NCBI GenBank assembly: GCA_934635225.1
Contig: CAKTYZ010000023.1
Span: forward strand, 1 to 32,851
DNA: 32,851 nucleotides
Origin: an uncultured Kiritimatiellota bacterium
GTDB taxonomy: Bacteria; Verrucomicrobiota; Kiritimatiellia; RFP12; UBA1067
Direction of reading: 5' to 3'
Part shown: one piece after another, positions 1-7,884 of the stretch
Layout: every line of letters starts with the position of its first letter
Numbering within the stretch: the first letter of the stretch is position 1
Made by a program: the position numbers and the translations under genes
The notes under the pieces: model-generated
Told to the model about the DNA's origin: nothing
Databases searched by the model: none
The model's input: the letters and a program-made list of their open reading frames with translations, nothing else

Positions 1-2141
1 CTGCGCGAAACTTCTACAGGCGAAAGTTTCGTGACGCGAACATCGTCAACTCCTGATTTTTGAGGGGGGGGGGGGGGGGGTAAAATCTCAGCGTCAATCT
101 CGCCCGGCAAGAGCGTCTGCGTGCGAGCCGTCCCCTGCCACTGCCACGTCACGGTCTGCGGACGAGCCGTGACATTCGCAAGGAACACGCACATGCGCCC
201 ATCCGTCGTCGACCGCCAGACGTAGCCCATCACGCCCGGCAGACGGCCCCGAATCGTCGGCGACAACGGATAGTCCGGAAAGTTCCACGCCCAAAACGGC
301 TTGCGCCCGAGCCACGTCACGTCGATTTCGGGGACAGACCCCGAGAAACCGACCTCGCCGAGCAGTGTCCCGTAGGCGAAAAAGTCCTTGTGCGTCTGGC
401 GGAACTCGACAAGCTGTCGCACGATTGCGCATTTCGCGGAATTGTCGAGGATGCGCGGATGGTACCAGCCAAGGGCCTGTCCCCACAAAAGTTCGCGCGT
501 CTGTGCGGCGCGGAACGACAGGTCATCGTCCTCATGGTTTTCGGGACTGCAGAAATACGTCGTGTAGCCGCCGTAGACGGCGTGGAAGAACGGCACGTCC
601 GTGACCTGACGCTGCGTGACGTTCAGGTAACCGTCCACCACGTTCATCCACTGCTCGCCGGAGCCCTCGGTCGTGAGAAAGGCGTTCGTCGCCGCATAGC
701 GTGCATGCGTCTGTGCGAGAATCCTCTGGTAGCCTTCGAAATACCACGCGCCGCCGCCCACGGGATGCCCATGATCCGCCGCGTGACACGCCTGACCCGC
801 GCACGCGCCGATCTGGTCGAGGAAGAGCGACCCAGCGCCCAGGTCGAGGATCCGCTGCGCAAAGTCGTTGAGCGTCACGTCCCACTGCGGCGTGTAGGGG
901 CACATCGGCGAGAGCGGCGGCGTGACCGGGCCGTACCTCTCCACGACCGGCGCACCGTCCGGCCCCGTAATCGCGAACGGCTTCGCGTAGGCGAATCCCA
1001 CCGTCGTGTTGCTCCAGAGCCGCCCGTTCGTGTAGGGCATCGCCTCCGCGCCGATTGCCTTGCAAAAGGCAAAGCACCCCTCTGTGCCCGGCTGCGCGGG
1101 AAAGTATTCGGGATAGTTGACGTCATGCGGCGAATGCTGCCAAAGATGCCAGTGGATGCCGGCATCGACGTTCGGAAAAATTCGCCGGACGCGCGCCATG
1201 ACGTTCGACGTCTCCGCTGGACCCGCATGGATGTTGAGCCAAAGCGGAATCTCCGCAAGGCGCTTCGGGTAGTCCGTCCGCGCGACGATCGGCCCTTTTG
1301 CCGTCCACTTCGTCGTCAACGCCCAGGCGCGGTAAAGGCGCGCGGCCGCCCACCAGTCGCCCGCGAACGCCGCAACGGTGACGTCGTAGCGCGGTCCCTC
1401 CGCCGCCTTGCCGGCCAGCCCGGCATTCTCGACGGGCGTCGTGAACGAGACGTCGTGCGTCCGGCCGATCGTCAGCGACTTGATTCGCGCCTCGGAATCG
1501 TGCGCGGCGAAGTAGAGTCCCGCGCTGTCCTTCAGGAACGCGCACATCATCGGATAGTAGGCCATGCAGCCGTAGACGAGATCCCGATCCGACCACGCGC
1601 GCGCCTTTTCGAGCGCCGCGCCGAAGTCGGGGCGCGGCCGCAGCACGTCCGCCGCGCCGCTCGCGGACACCTGCCGGAAGACTGGAAACGTCGTCTCGGC
1701 GAGTCCCCATGCCGTGCTCGCATTCTGGACTTCCAGATGCCAGCGGCTCGTGCCGACGTCCGTCAAGGTTACGGTCGCGCGTACCGTCACGGCGTTCGGC
1801 TCGTCGGGCAGGTCCAGCCCGTCCCAGACGAACGTTAGGCCCGAATCCGTCCGCTCGACCCGCCGCGTTCGCGCGGACGACCGATTGTCGAGCGTCGATT
1901 TCTCCGCCGCGCGACCGTCCTTCCAGAAAGCAAGCCGCCAGAAGGTCGCGCTGGACGCATCGGACGAAAGGAACGCGACCGTCGTCTGCGCCCGGCTTTC
2001 AATCCGTCGGACGGCGAAGCCATCTGATGCCTCGCCAAAGACGATTTTCAGCCGCGCGTCTTCAAGCGTCTCCGCGAAAAGCCCCGCCGTCATCGCCAGA
2101 AAAGCAACGGAAATCGCTTGGATTTTGCTTCTTCTGCTCAT
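1..2141 (-). CDS. Secreted DUF6259-like glycosidase-like protein, C-terminus cut by window edge
   Basis: The frame is open from the ATG at 2141 to the window edge. It starts MSRRSKIQAISVAFLAMTAGLFAETL, read as a signal peptide with cleavage after LFA (inference). AGGA lies 8 nt before the ATG. The middle holds IPLWLNIHAGP, DAGIHWHLWQHS and GSLFLDQIGACAG, which look like strands of a TIM-barrel glycosidase-like domain; the order and the Verrucomicrobia/Planctomycetes style fit DUF6259 as I remember it, without a database search. The tail (VWRSTTDGRMCVFLANVT) looks like a C-terminal beta-sandwich. After residue 687 the frame enters a 17-base C tract giving a proline run, then stays open to base 1. 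The true stop is therefore outside the window, unless the tract length is wrong. Catalytic residues are not assigned. The gene has its own candidate promoter at 2208-2216. Confidence 0.6.
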   Translation of the reverse strand, partial: MSRRSKIQAISVAFLAMTAGLFAETLEDARLKIVFGEASDGFAVRRIESRAQTTVAFLSSDASSATFWRLAFWKDGRAAEKSTLDNRSSARTRRVERTDSGLTFVWDGLDLPDEPNAVTVRATVTLTDVGTSRWHLEVQNASTAWGLAETTFPVFRQVSASGAADVLRPRPDFGAALEKARAWSDRDLVYGCMAYYPMMCAFLKDSAGLYFAAHDSEARIKSLTIGRTHDVSFTTPVENAGLAGKAAEGPRYDVTVAAFAGDWWAAARLYRAWALTTKWTAKGPIVARTDYPKRLAEIPLWLNIHAGPAETSNVMARVRRIFPNVDAGIHWHLWQHSPHDVNYPEYFPAQPGTEGCFAFCKAIGAEAMPYTNGRLWSNTTVGFAYAKPFAITGPDGAPVVERYGPVTPPLSPMCPYTPQWDVTLNDFAQRILDLGAGSLFLDQIGACAGQACHAADHGHPVGGGAWYFEGYQRILAQTHARYAATNAFLTTEGSGEQWMNVVDGYLNVTQRQVTDVPFFHAVYGGYTTYFCSPENHEDDDLSFRAAQTRELLWGQALGWYHPRILDNSAKCAIVRQLVEFRQTHKDFFAYGTLLGEVGFSGSVPEIDVTWLGRKPFWAWNFPDYPLSPTIRGRLPGVMGYVWRSTTDGRMCVFLANVTARPQTVTWQWQGTARTQTLLPGEIDAEILPPPPPPQKSGVDDVRVTKLSPVEVSR
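64..80. repeat. Poly-G tract (17 G; poly-C in the minus-strand gene)
   Basis: Seventeen consecutive G on the plus strand lie inside the minus-strand DUF6259-like reading frame. With 17 bases the frame stays open to the edge. With 16 the protein ends about 17 codons later at TAG, and with 18 it ends after SKIRS at TGA. The tract could be a phase-variable contingency tract or a sequencing/assembly artefact. Confidence 0.9.
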
Positions 2142-2207
2142 TTCACACTGTCCTGTTTTGTTCCCAAGGCTGGCTTGCGAACAGCCGACTTATTCATGTC
2201 AGCATAT

Positions 2208-2216
2208 AGTATACCA
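2208..2216 (-). promoter_or_regulatory. Extended -10 promoter for the DUF6259-like gene
   Basis: On the minus strand TGGTATACT is an extended -10 (TG, one base, then five of six bases of TATAAT). Transcription would start near 2201, leaving a leader of about 60 nt. No good -35 was found at 16-18 bp; TTGTCT sits 19 bp upstream. Confidence 0.45.
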
Positions 2217-2420
2217 AAAAATAACGACGATAAGACAAATGATTCGCAAAAATTTTACGCCAACAAAACGAACGAAAAACGCGCACGGCACGAGCTTTCC
2301 GCGCTTCCATATGAAATCGACCGTGCAGTCTCCGCGCACTCTCAGAGCAGCAAAGTGCTCTTCGCCCAAGTGCCGACCGCCCTTCGACGGCATAAGAACC
2401 TCTCGTCTCAAGGGAGCCAG

Positions 2421-2512
2421 ACGCAAGTGAACGCGTTCTCTCAATCAAGTGAACGCGTTCATTGCCCTAAGAGAACGCGTTCACTTGGTAAAACGAACGC
2501 GTTCACTTGCGT
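2421..2512. repeat. Four-unit 22-bp-period palindrome array (GAACGCGTTC)
   Basis: GAACGCGTTC occurs at 2429-2438, 2451-2460, 2473-2482 and 2495-2504, exactly 22 bp apart. Each copy lies inside the 15-mer CAAGTGAACGCGTTC: units 1 and 2 forward (2424, 2446), units 3 and 4 reverse-complemented (ending 2487, 2509). The outer units form an 18-bp perfect inverted repeat, ACGCAAGTGAACGCGTTC at 2421-2438 against its complement at 2495-2512. The whole array is therefore a dyad of direct repeats. The stop codon of the GT4-GT26 gene lies within unit 4. Bases between units are unlike one another. No other full copy of the 10-mer was seen in the window. The role is unknown: multimeric protein-binding site, iteron-like element, or large RNA hairpin closing the glycosyltransferase operon. 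Confidence 0.9.
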
Positions 2513-4410
2513 TTGGCCTTAGGATCAGGAAGGGGAAAGCCCCCTATCTCAAGGAGAGCGAGACTGCTGAACTTGACGAGACCATAGGCATAGCGACGCC
2601 AAAGGCGACGCGGCTCGACCGCGAGACGCCAGACCCACTCAAGCCCCGTGCGTTGCATCCAGTGCGGCGCACGCCTCACGTGCCCCGAGATGAAGTTGAA
2701 CGAGCCGCCGACGCCAACCAGCACGGGAACGCGAAGGCGCGAAGCAAAACGCGCGGCCCAGATCTCCTGCTTGGGGTTGCCGAGCGCGACGAACAGCAAG
2801 TCAGGCCGCGCCGCGTTGATGCGCGACAGGACCGCTTCCGCCGACGGTCCCTCTTCAAGCGGCACGCGCGAGGTGTCCGTTCCGGCGATCCGCAGCCCCG
2901 GATTGGCCGTGCGCAGGATGTCCAGCGCCTCGGTCAGCGCGGGTTCGTCCCCGCCCAGCACGTAGAACGAAAGCCCTTCTGCCGCAAAAAGCCGCGCCAA
3001 GTCGGGCACGAGGTCCGACCCCGTCACGCGCGCCGGCAACGGACGGCCGAGAAGACGCGAAAGCAGGACAAGCGGCATGCCGTCCGCCGTCACGAGATCG
3101 GCCTTCTTGAGATAGCCAAGCAGCTCGTCGTTCCCCCGGAATCCGCATCTGCGTACGGCATTCGCGACAAAATCCACGTTCAGCGTCGCCACAAGTTTCG
3201 GGCGTTCGCGCGGTCCCTTCGCCAAGGCGACCATCCGTCGGGCAAACTCGGCTTGCGTCAGGCGCGCAACCGGGATGCCGAAGAGACGCACCCGCGAAGC
3301 CTCCGCACGCGCGTCGTCCAGCAGCCGGACAAGCCCGGACGCATGCGCCGCCCACGAGAAAGTCGCGGCGTGGGCCTTTCCGCGCGCGACGCGTGCCGCA
3401 CGCGCGGCGTCTGTCTCGTCCAGGACCGACCGCATCGTGCGCGCCATCGCGTCGGCATCGTCCGGATCGAACGTGGCCGCCGCATCGCCTGCGACTTCGC
3501 CAAGCGCGCCGTTCGCGGAGCAGGCGCAAGGCGTTCCCTCCGCCAGAGCCTCGACGAGCGAAAGCCCAAAACCCTCGAAACGCGAAGGGAAAACATAAAG
3601 CGCCGCGCCACGATAGGCCTCCGCAAGGTCCTCGGAAGGCAGGAAACCCGTGAAACGGATGCGCGCGGCTTTCGGCGAGGCTGCCGCGCGTGCCCGCACG
3701 ACGGCCGCGTCCTTCCAGTCGCGCCCTGCCAGCACGAGATCGAGGTCGGCCTCCAGCCTCTCGAACGCCTCGATGAGGCGGACATGGTTCTTGCCGGGGT
3801 GTTCGATGCGCGAGACGTAGAGAACATAGCCGCCTCGCTTCAGGCCGTTCGCCGCAATCCACGACGGGCGTCCCTCGGGATGCGGAATCGGGCTGAGACC
3901 GTTGTACAGCACCGTGATGCGCGCGGACGGCATGCGCCAATGCGCCACCATGTCTTCGGCCGTCGTGCGGCTGACGGCCACGAGCCGGTCGGCAAGCCGC
4001 ACGGAACGCGGCAGGACGTGCGCGAGATACAGCATGCGCAAAGGCGAGTATTTTCCGCGAATGTGGACGTTTGCGAGATCATGCACCGTCGCGACCGTCG
4101 GCAGCGGGTAGACGCGGCAGACGCGACGGTTGGCCGCCGTGATCACAAAGCCGTCAAAGTCATTCCGCCAGCGCTTCAGAAGACGCGGCAAGACGAACAG
4201 ATGCCAGAGCGTCGAAAGAGCCGCCTTGCGCGTGAAGGCCGGGGCTTCAATCGCACGGAACCCGGCGAAATGCCGCACGGAAACGCCCGGCTCCGTCAAA
4301 AGCGTCAGATCGTGACCTTGCGCCGACAGCGCTCGCACGACTTCGCGGACATAGACCGAGATGCCGGACTGCCCGTTGTCAAACGGAATGCAATCAACGA
4401 GAATCCTCAT
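2503..4410 (-). CDS. Two-domain glycosyltransferase, GT4 fused to WecG/TagA/CpsF-type GT26
   Basis: 635 aa. Residues 1 to about 365 are a GT4 transferase of GT-B fold: MRILVDCIPFDNGQSGISVY at the start, VLYVSRIEHPGKN, and FPSRFEGFGLSLVEALAEGTP, the sugar-nucleotide-binding region. From about residue 390 (LFGIPVARLTQAEF) a GT26 domain follows, with TADGMPLV, RVTGSDLVPDLA, FYVLGG, ALGNPKQEIWAARF and a basic C-terminal arm (GLEWVWRLAVEPRRLWRRYA), which in this family binds the membrane. GT26 enzymes add N-acetylmannosamine-type sugars to lipid-linked carriers, so this is probably a bifunctional step in glycan assembly at the inner membrane (inference). The ATG overlaps the upstream stop as ATGA, so translation is probably coupled. 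It is the last gene of a six-gene operon, and its final codons lie in the repeat array. Confidence 0.85.
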   Translation of the reverse strand: MRILVDCIPFDNGQSGISVYVREVVRALSAQGHDLTLLTEPGVSVRHFAGFRAIEAPAFTRKAALSTLWHLFVLPRLLKRWRNDFDGFVITAANRRVCRVYPLPTVATVHDLANVHIRGKYSPLRMLYLAHVLPRSVRLADRLVAVSRTTAEDMVAHWRMPSARITVLYNGLSPIPHPEGRPSWIAANGLKRGGYVLYVSRIEHPGKNHVRLIEAFERLEADLDLVLAGRDWKDAAVVRARAAASPKAARIRFTGFLPSEDLAEAYRGAALYVFPSRFEGFGLSLVEALAEGTPCACSANGALGEVAGDAAATFDPDDADAMARTMRSVLDETDAARAARVARGKAHAATFSWAAHASGLVRLLDDARAEASRVRLFGIPVARLTQAEFARRMVALAKGPRERPKLVATLNVDFVANAVRRCGFRGNDELLGYLKKADLVTADGMPLVLLSRLLGRPLPARVTGSDLVPDLARLFAAEGLSFYVLGGDEPALTEALDILRTANPGLRIAGTDTSRVPLEEGPSAEAVLSRINAARPDLLFVALGNPKQEIWAARFASRLRVPVLVGVGGSFNFISGHVRRAPHWMQRTGLEWVWRLAVEPRRLWRRYAYGLVKFSSLALLEIGGFPLPDPKAKRK

Positions 4411-6383
4411 GACAAGATGCCCGTCAAGAAGCGCTCGGTCGAATAGTTCGCGCGCACCAGCGCCACGCACGCACGCGAAAAGCCCGCAAGGCGAATGGGG
4501 TCGGCGGCTTTCGCCAGGGCGCGCGAGAGAGCCTCCGCCGTCGGCTCGTCCGCGAAAAGCCCCGTCTCACCGTCCCGGAGCCAATCGCCGATGCCGCCGC
4601 GATTGAAGGCGATGACGGGAACGCCCGCCGCGAAAGCCTCGACACCCGCCATGCAGAACGGCTCGTTCCAAAGGGACGGCACGACCACGACATCCGCATC
4701 CGCCAAAAACGGCGTGACATTCGTCTGCCAGCCGACAAACCGAATGTCGCCATTCGCGACCGCACGGGCGCGGCGTCGCAGGAGAGTCGCGTCGCGTCCA
4801 GAACCGACGACCGTGAGCGAATGGGGAACGGACAGTCGCGCAACGGCTTCCAGCAACACGCGAACGCCTTTGCCCGCGACCAGCTGTCCGACAAAAAGGA
4901 TGCGCAAGGGACGGTCTCCGTCGGCGTTCCGCGGCATGAAGTCCGTTCGCGCGGCGCTGACGGCGTCCGTCCAGAACGGCGCGACGCACCGCAGGCGGTC
5001 TGGCGCGAAACCGCACGCCAACAGGTTCCGGCGCATGTACGCGCCTTGCACGAACGTCCGGACGCCCCGCATCTCGTCAAGAAACGCCACCATGTTCCGG
5101 GTCAACGCACGTCCAATCCACTTGGGACGCGTGACAATCGCGCAAACGCGACAGGGAATCGGCGCATAGAACCGCGCACAGGGACGACGAAACGGGTCAT
5201 AGTAATGCCGCCGAAGGCAATACAGCTCGTGATCGTGGGCGTAGAAGCGCAGACGCGCGCCATACCGCAGCTTCAGCCGCCGCAGGTCCGCCAAGGAACG
5301 CGGCATCTTCTGCATGACGACGCGATCATACGCGCCCAACGTTCGCGGCACCGCGTCAACGACATCGACGCGACACCCTTTCGCGCGCAGGGCTTCAGCC
5401 GCACGCAGGGCGAAGCGTTCGAGTCCCCCGCCAAAAGCGGAATCGACGCCCGTGAAGAGAACGCGCCGGACACCAGGCGCACATGATCCATTCGCCCTTT
5501 CCTCCAGACTGCGCGCCTCGGTCGAACGCCAGCGCGGCAGACGCCCGTGCGCCGCGTCCGCACGGCCTCTTCCGGCGGCCAGACGCTGCACGAGCCGACG
5601 CATGATCGACGCGCCGAAGACGCCAAGCCCGAATTGCCGGGCGCGGACGAGCGCGCACGCGTCGCGCGCCACGTCCAGCCCGGCCGCAAGCAGATCGCGC
5701 AGCAGGCCCGGCACGGGATCGCCGAAGATCTGCGTCTCGGCATACCCTTCCCCGTAGAACCGCCGCACGAGCTGACGGCGCGTGTAGTTGTGCGAATGCT
5801 CGACACGCGCCGTCGGCACGTACCGTCGCCGGAAGCCCTCGCGCCGATTCGCCCACTCGACGTCTTCGCTGTACTGGAGGTCTTCGTCAAAAGGATTCGC
5901 CAGCAGGTCGTCCCGTCGCGCCGCCGCTGACGCAAGCGAAAAGAACCGCGGCCAGGCCGACGAACCCTCGCCGAAGGCCCGCAGGGAATCGCGCCGGACA
6001 AGTGGCGTCGCGTCGGGACGCGGCACCTGGTTCGCGAACGTCGCGTCCGCCGAACCTTCCGCCAATGGCGCAATCAGGTTGGCGAGCCAATGCGCGTCAA
6101 GCGGCACGGCGTCGGCGTTGTTGAAGACGACGATCTCGCCGGCGGCGGCGCGCACAAGCGCGTTCAGCGTCCGTCCCGGACGGTAGCCGCCGGCCGGCGG
6201 CGAAACGAGACGCGCTTCGGGACGCGCCCGAAGGATCTCGGCCGATCCGTCGGTCGAGGCGTCGTCGCACACGAGGACCTCATGCCGGAACGGGCAGTCC
6301 TGCGCGGCAATCGCCTCCAGCGTGCGCGTGAGAAACGCCGCGTCGTTGCGGCAGCGAACCAGAATCGAGACAAGGCCCGTCAT
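4407..6383 (-). CDS. Two-domain glycosyltransferase, GT2 fused to GT4
   Basis: 658 aa from MTGLVSILVRC; the ATG overlaps the previous stop (ATGA). Residues 1 to about 240 are a GT2 (GT-A fold) domain with VSILVRCRNDAAFL, VCDDASTDGS (Asp40-Asp41), a NAD at 89-91 in the place of the usual DxD, and EDVEWANRR near 172. From about residue 310 a GT4 domain begins (VRRVLFTGVDSAFGGGLERF), with LFVGQLVAGKGVRVLLEA and VPSLWNEPFCMAGVEAFAAG. The GT4 half carries a cysteine patch (CARFYAPIPCRVCAIV) that is common in a branch of these enzymes. The donor and acceptor cannot be read from sequence. With its neighbours it should build a cell-surface polysaccharide or glycolipid. Confidence 0.85.
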   Translation of the reverse strand: MTGLVSILVRCRNDAAFLTRTLEAIAAQDCPFRHEVLVCDDASTDGSAEILRARPEARLVSPPAGGYRPGRTLNALVRAAAGEIVVFNNADAVPLDAHWLANLIAPLAEGSADATFANQVPRPDATPLVRRDSLRAFGEGSSAWPRFFSLASAAARRDDLLANPFDEDLQYSEDVEWANRREGFRRRYVPTARVEHSHNYTRRQLVRRFYGEGYAETQIFGDPVPGLLRDLLAAGLDVARDACALVRARQFGLGVFGASIMRRLVQRLAAGRGRADAAHGRLPRWRSTEARSLEERANGSCAPGVRRVLFTGVDSAFGGGLERFALRAAEALRAKGCRVDVVDAVPRTLGAYDRVVMQKMPRSLADLRRLKLRYGARLRFYAHDHELYCLRRHYYDPFRRPCARFYAPIPCRVCAIVTRPKWIGRALTRNMVAFLDEMRGVRTFVQGAYMRRNLLACGFAPDRLRCVAPFWTDAVSAARTDFMPRNADGDRPLRILFVGQLVAGKGVRVLLEAVARLSVPHSLTVVGSGRDATLLRRRARAVANGDIRFVGWQTNVTPFLADADVVVVPSLWNEPFCMAGVEAFAAGVPVIAFNRGGIGDWLRDGETGLFADEPTAEALSRALAKAADPIRLAGFSRACVALVRANYSTERFLTGILS

Positions 6384-7546
6384 CCGCCTCGTCCCTCGGC
6401 GTAGATTTGCGCAAGCTCGCCCACAAGGCGCGGCCATTCGTGGACTTTCGCCGTCGCCCGTCCGCCTGCGACAAGCGTCGCGACCCGTTCGGGCTCAAGA
6501 CGCGCGAAGGCCTCGGCCAACGCCCCCGGCCGCGCGGGATCGAACAGAAGCCCGTTCTCGCCGTCCCGCACAAAGTCAACGAGGCCTCCGACCGCCGACG
6601 CCACGAGCGGCAGTCCGTGCTGCATGGCCTCCAAGGCGACAATGCCGAACGGCTCATGGACGGACGGCAACACGAACGCGTCTGCCCGCGCGAACGCGGC
6701 GTGAAGCTCATCCGAACCCGGCGGAAGCCCGCCGTGGATCGTCAGGCGCGCCGACACGCCGAGCTCCCGTGCGCGTGACACGATCCTGTCGCGATACCAC
6801 GGCGCGGTGACCGGACCGACCAACTCAACCGAGACGTCCGGGCACGCGGCCAACAGCTCGACGAGCGCAAGCTGATTCTTCTGGTAGTCGATGCGCGAAA
6901 GGCAGAGGACGCGAGAGGCCCGCACGAACGGCCGATGGTCAAACGTCTGCGGCGGAACGCCGTTCGGCAGGTAATGGACGCGTCGCGTCGGATAGGCGCG
7001 ACGCAACGCCCGCTCTTCCGCGCGCGAAACGCAGACGAGCGCAGAGGCGCGCGCCAGCGGATCGAAGCGAAGGCCGAAAAGCCGATCCAACAGGCCTCCG
7101 TAGGGAAACGCGTGCCGAAGCGGCTTCAGCATTGCGGCCAGCTCTTCCGGCGGAACCGTCGCCGCGCCACCATGAAGCGAAAGGACGGACGGCACGCCCA
7201 GCGATTCGGCCAGCCGGATCGCGCAAGTCGCCAGCCGTCCGCCCGCATGAACGTGTACCACATCTGGGCGAAAGTTCCGGACCGCCCGAAAGAGAGACGG
7301 CGCAAAGGGACTGCCGCCCTTGCGGTCCAAGGCATCTCGCGCCACGGCGGAAAGCGGAAAACAGGGATAGAAATAGGGGAAAGCCTCGGCTTCGCGCGTC
7401 CCTTCGGGCGGCTGCAAGGCCGAGGTGCAGAAGATGCGCGGCTCATCGCCCAGCCGACGCTGTTCGGCCACGACCGCGTCAACGACAGTCTCCGTGCCGC
7501 CCCATTCCGCACGGCTGTAACGGCGAACGATATGCGCGATCTTCAC
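6380..7546 (-). CDS. GT4 family glycosyltransferase
   Basis: 388 aa with a GTG start 5 nt after the STAS stop; no clear ribosome-binding site, so coupling is likely. The N-terminal Rossmann half has the nucleation motif MKIAHIVRRYSRAEWGGTET. The middle has DVVHVHAGGR and VLSLHGG. The C-terminal donor-binding half has VLCLSRIDYQKNQLALVELL, the E-x7-E region LPSVHEPFGIVALEAM and VASAVGGLVDFV. This is a full-length single-domain GT-B enzyme. Its stop overlaps the ATG of the GT2-GT4 gene by 4 bp. Sugar specificity is not inferred. Confidence 0.88.
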   Translation of the reverse strand: MKIAHIVRRYSRAEWGGTETVVDAVVAEQRRLGDEPRIFCTSALQPPEGTREAEAFPYFYPCFPLSAVARDALDRKGGSPFAPSLFRAVRNFRPDVVHVHAGGRLATCAIRLAESLGVPSVLSLHGGAATVPPEELAAMLKPLRHAFPYGGLLDRLFGLRFDPLARASALVCVSRAEERALRRAYPTRRVHYLPNGVPPQTFDHRPFVRASRVLCLSRIDYQKNQLALVELLAACPDVSVELVGPVTAPWYRDRIVSRARELGVSARLTIHGGLPPGSDELHAAFARADAFVLPSVHEPFGIVALEAMQHGLPLVASAVGGLVDFVRDGENGLLFDPARPGALAEAFARLEPERVATLVAGGRATAKVHEWPRLVGELAQIYAEGRGG

Positions 7547-7551
7547 GGCGT

Positions 7552-7884
7552 TCAGCCGAACGACTTCTCAGCCGCCTCGACGGTATCGAAGATCTCGAAC
7601 ACGCGGAATACCTTCGTGATGTCAAAGACGATCCGAGGGTGCGGCTGGAGACAGGCAAGACGGCAGATGCCACCGGCGGTCCTGCATTTCTGGAGGATCT
7701 GCACGAGAACGCCGAGACCCGACGAGTCGATGTGTGACATCTGCGAGAGATCGCACAACACGTTCGGGCACGACTCGATCTCGCGCACGACGGCGTCCTT
7801 GAGTTCCTCTGAGCAGGACGCGACCAGACGCCCGCCGATCTCGACCTTGACGAAATTCGCCTTTCGCTCAATCTTGAGTTCCAT
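7552..7884 (-). CDS. STAS-domain anti-anti-sigma factor (SpoIIAA/RsbV-like)
   Basis: 110 aa, the size of a single STAS domain. SHIDSSGLGVLV near residues 50-61 is the phosphorylation loop; the serines of DSSG (54-55) are the expected kinase/phosphatase target. Family role: the unphosphorylated form binds a kinase/anti-sigma partner, and a SpoIIE-type phosphatase resets it. That phosphatase is encoded two genes upstream (9028-10215); no anti-sigma kinase or sigma factor is visible here. The ATG has a strong AAGGAG 7 nt upstream, located inside the last codons of the phosphodiesterase gene, and the two genes overlap by 17 bp. Confidence 0.88.
   Translation of the reverse strand: MELKIERKANFVKVEIGGRLVASCSEELKDAVVREIESCPNVLCDLSQMSHIDSSGLGVLVQILQKCRTAGGICRLACLQPHPRIVFDITKVFRVFEIFDTVEAAEKSFG

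Noticed and set aside
6..31. 8-bp inverted repeat CGAAACTT/AAGTTTCG with 10-nt loop
   Set aside because: No T run follows and it lies in an open frame at the window edge next to a suspicious G tract; not enough to call a terminator.
390..1838. Long plus-strand frame of 482 codons
   Set aside because: It is the antisense shadow of the DUF6259-like gene; its protein is Arg-rich and without domain features, while the minus frame has a signal peptide and barrel motifs.
2345..2362. AGAGCA-N6-TGCTCT hairpin in the gap before the DUF6259-like gene
   Set aside because: Six base pairs without a T run and far from any gene end; expected by chance.
2421..2512. CRISPR array
   Set aside because: Repeats are 15 bp with 7-bp gaps and change orientation halfway; no cas gene nearby.
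2449..4446. Long plus-strand frame of 665 codons starting in the repeat array
   Set aside because: Antisense to the GT4-GT26 gene, composition dominated by Arg/Ala/His, no recognisable domain.
6405..6421. Further TTTGCGCAAG site similar to the XylR-type operator (another partial at 27284)
   Set aside because: Both lie inside coding sequence, are single copies without the 24-bp partner, and are explained by codons.
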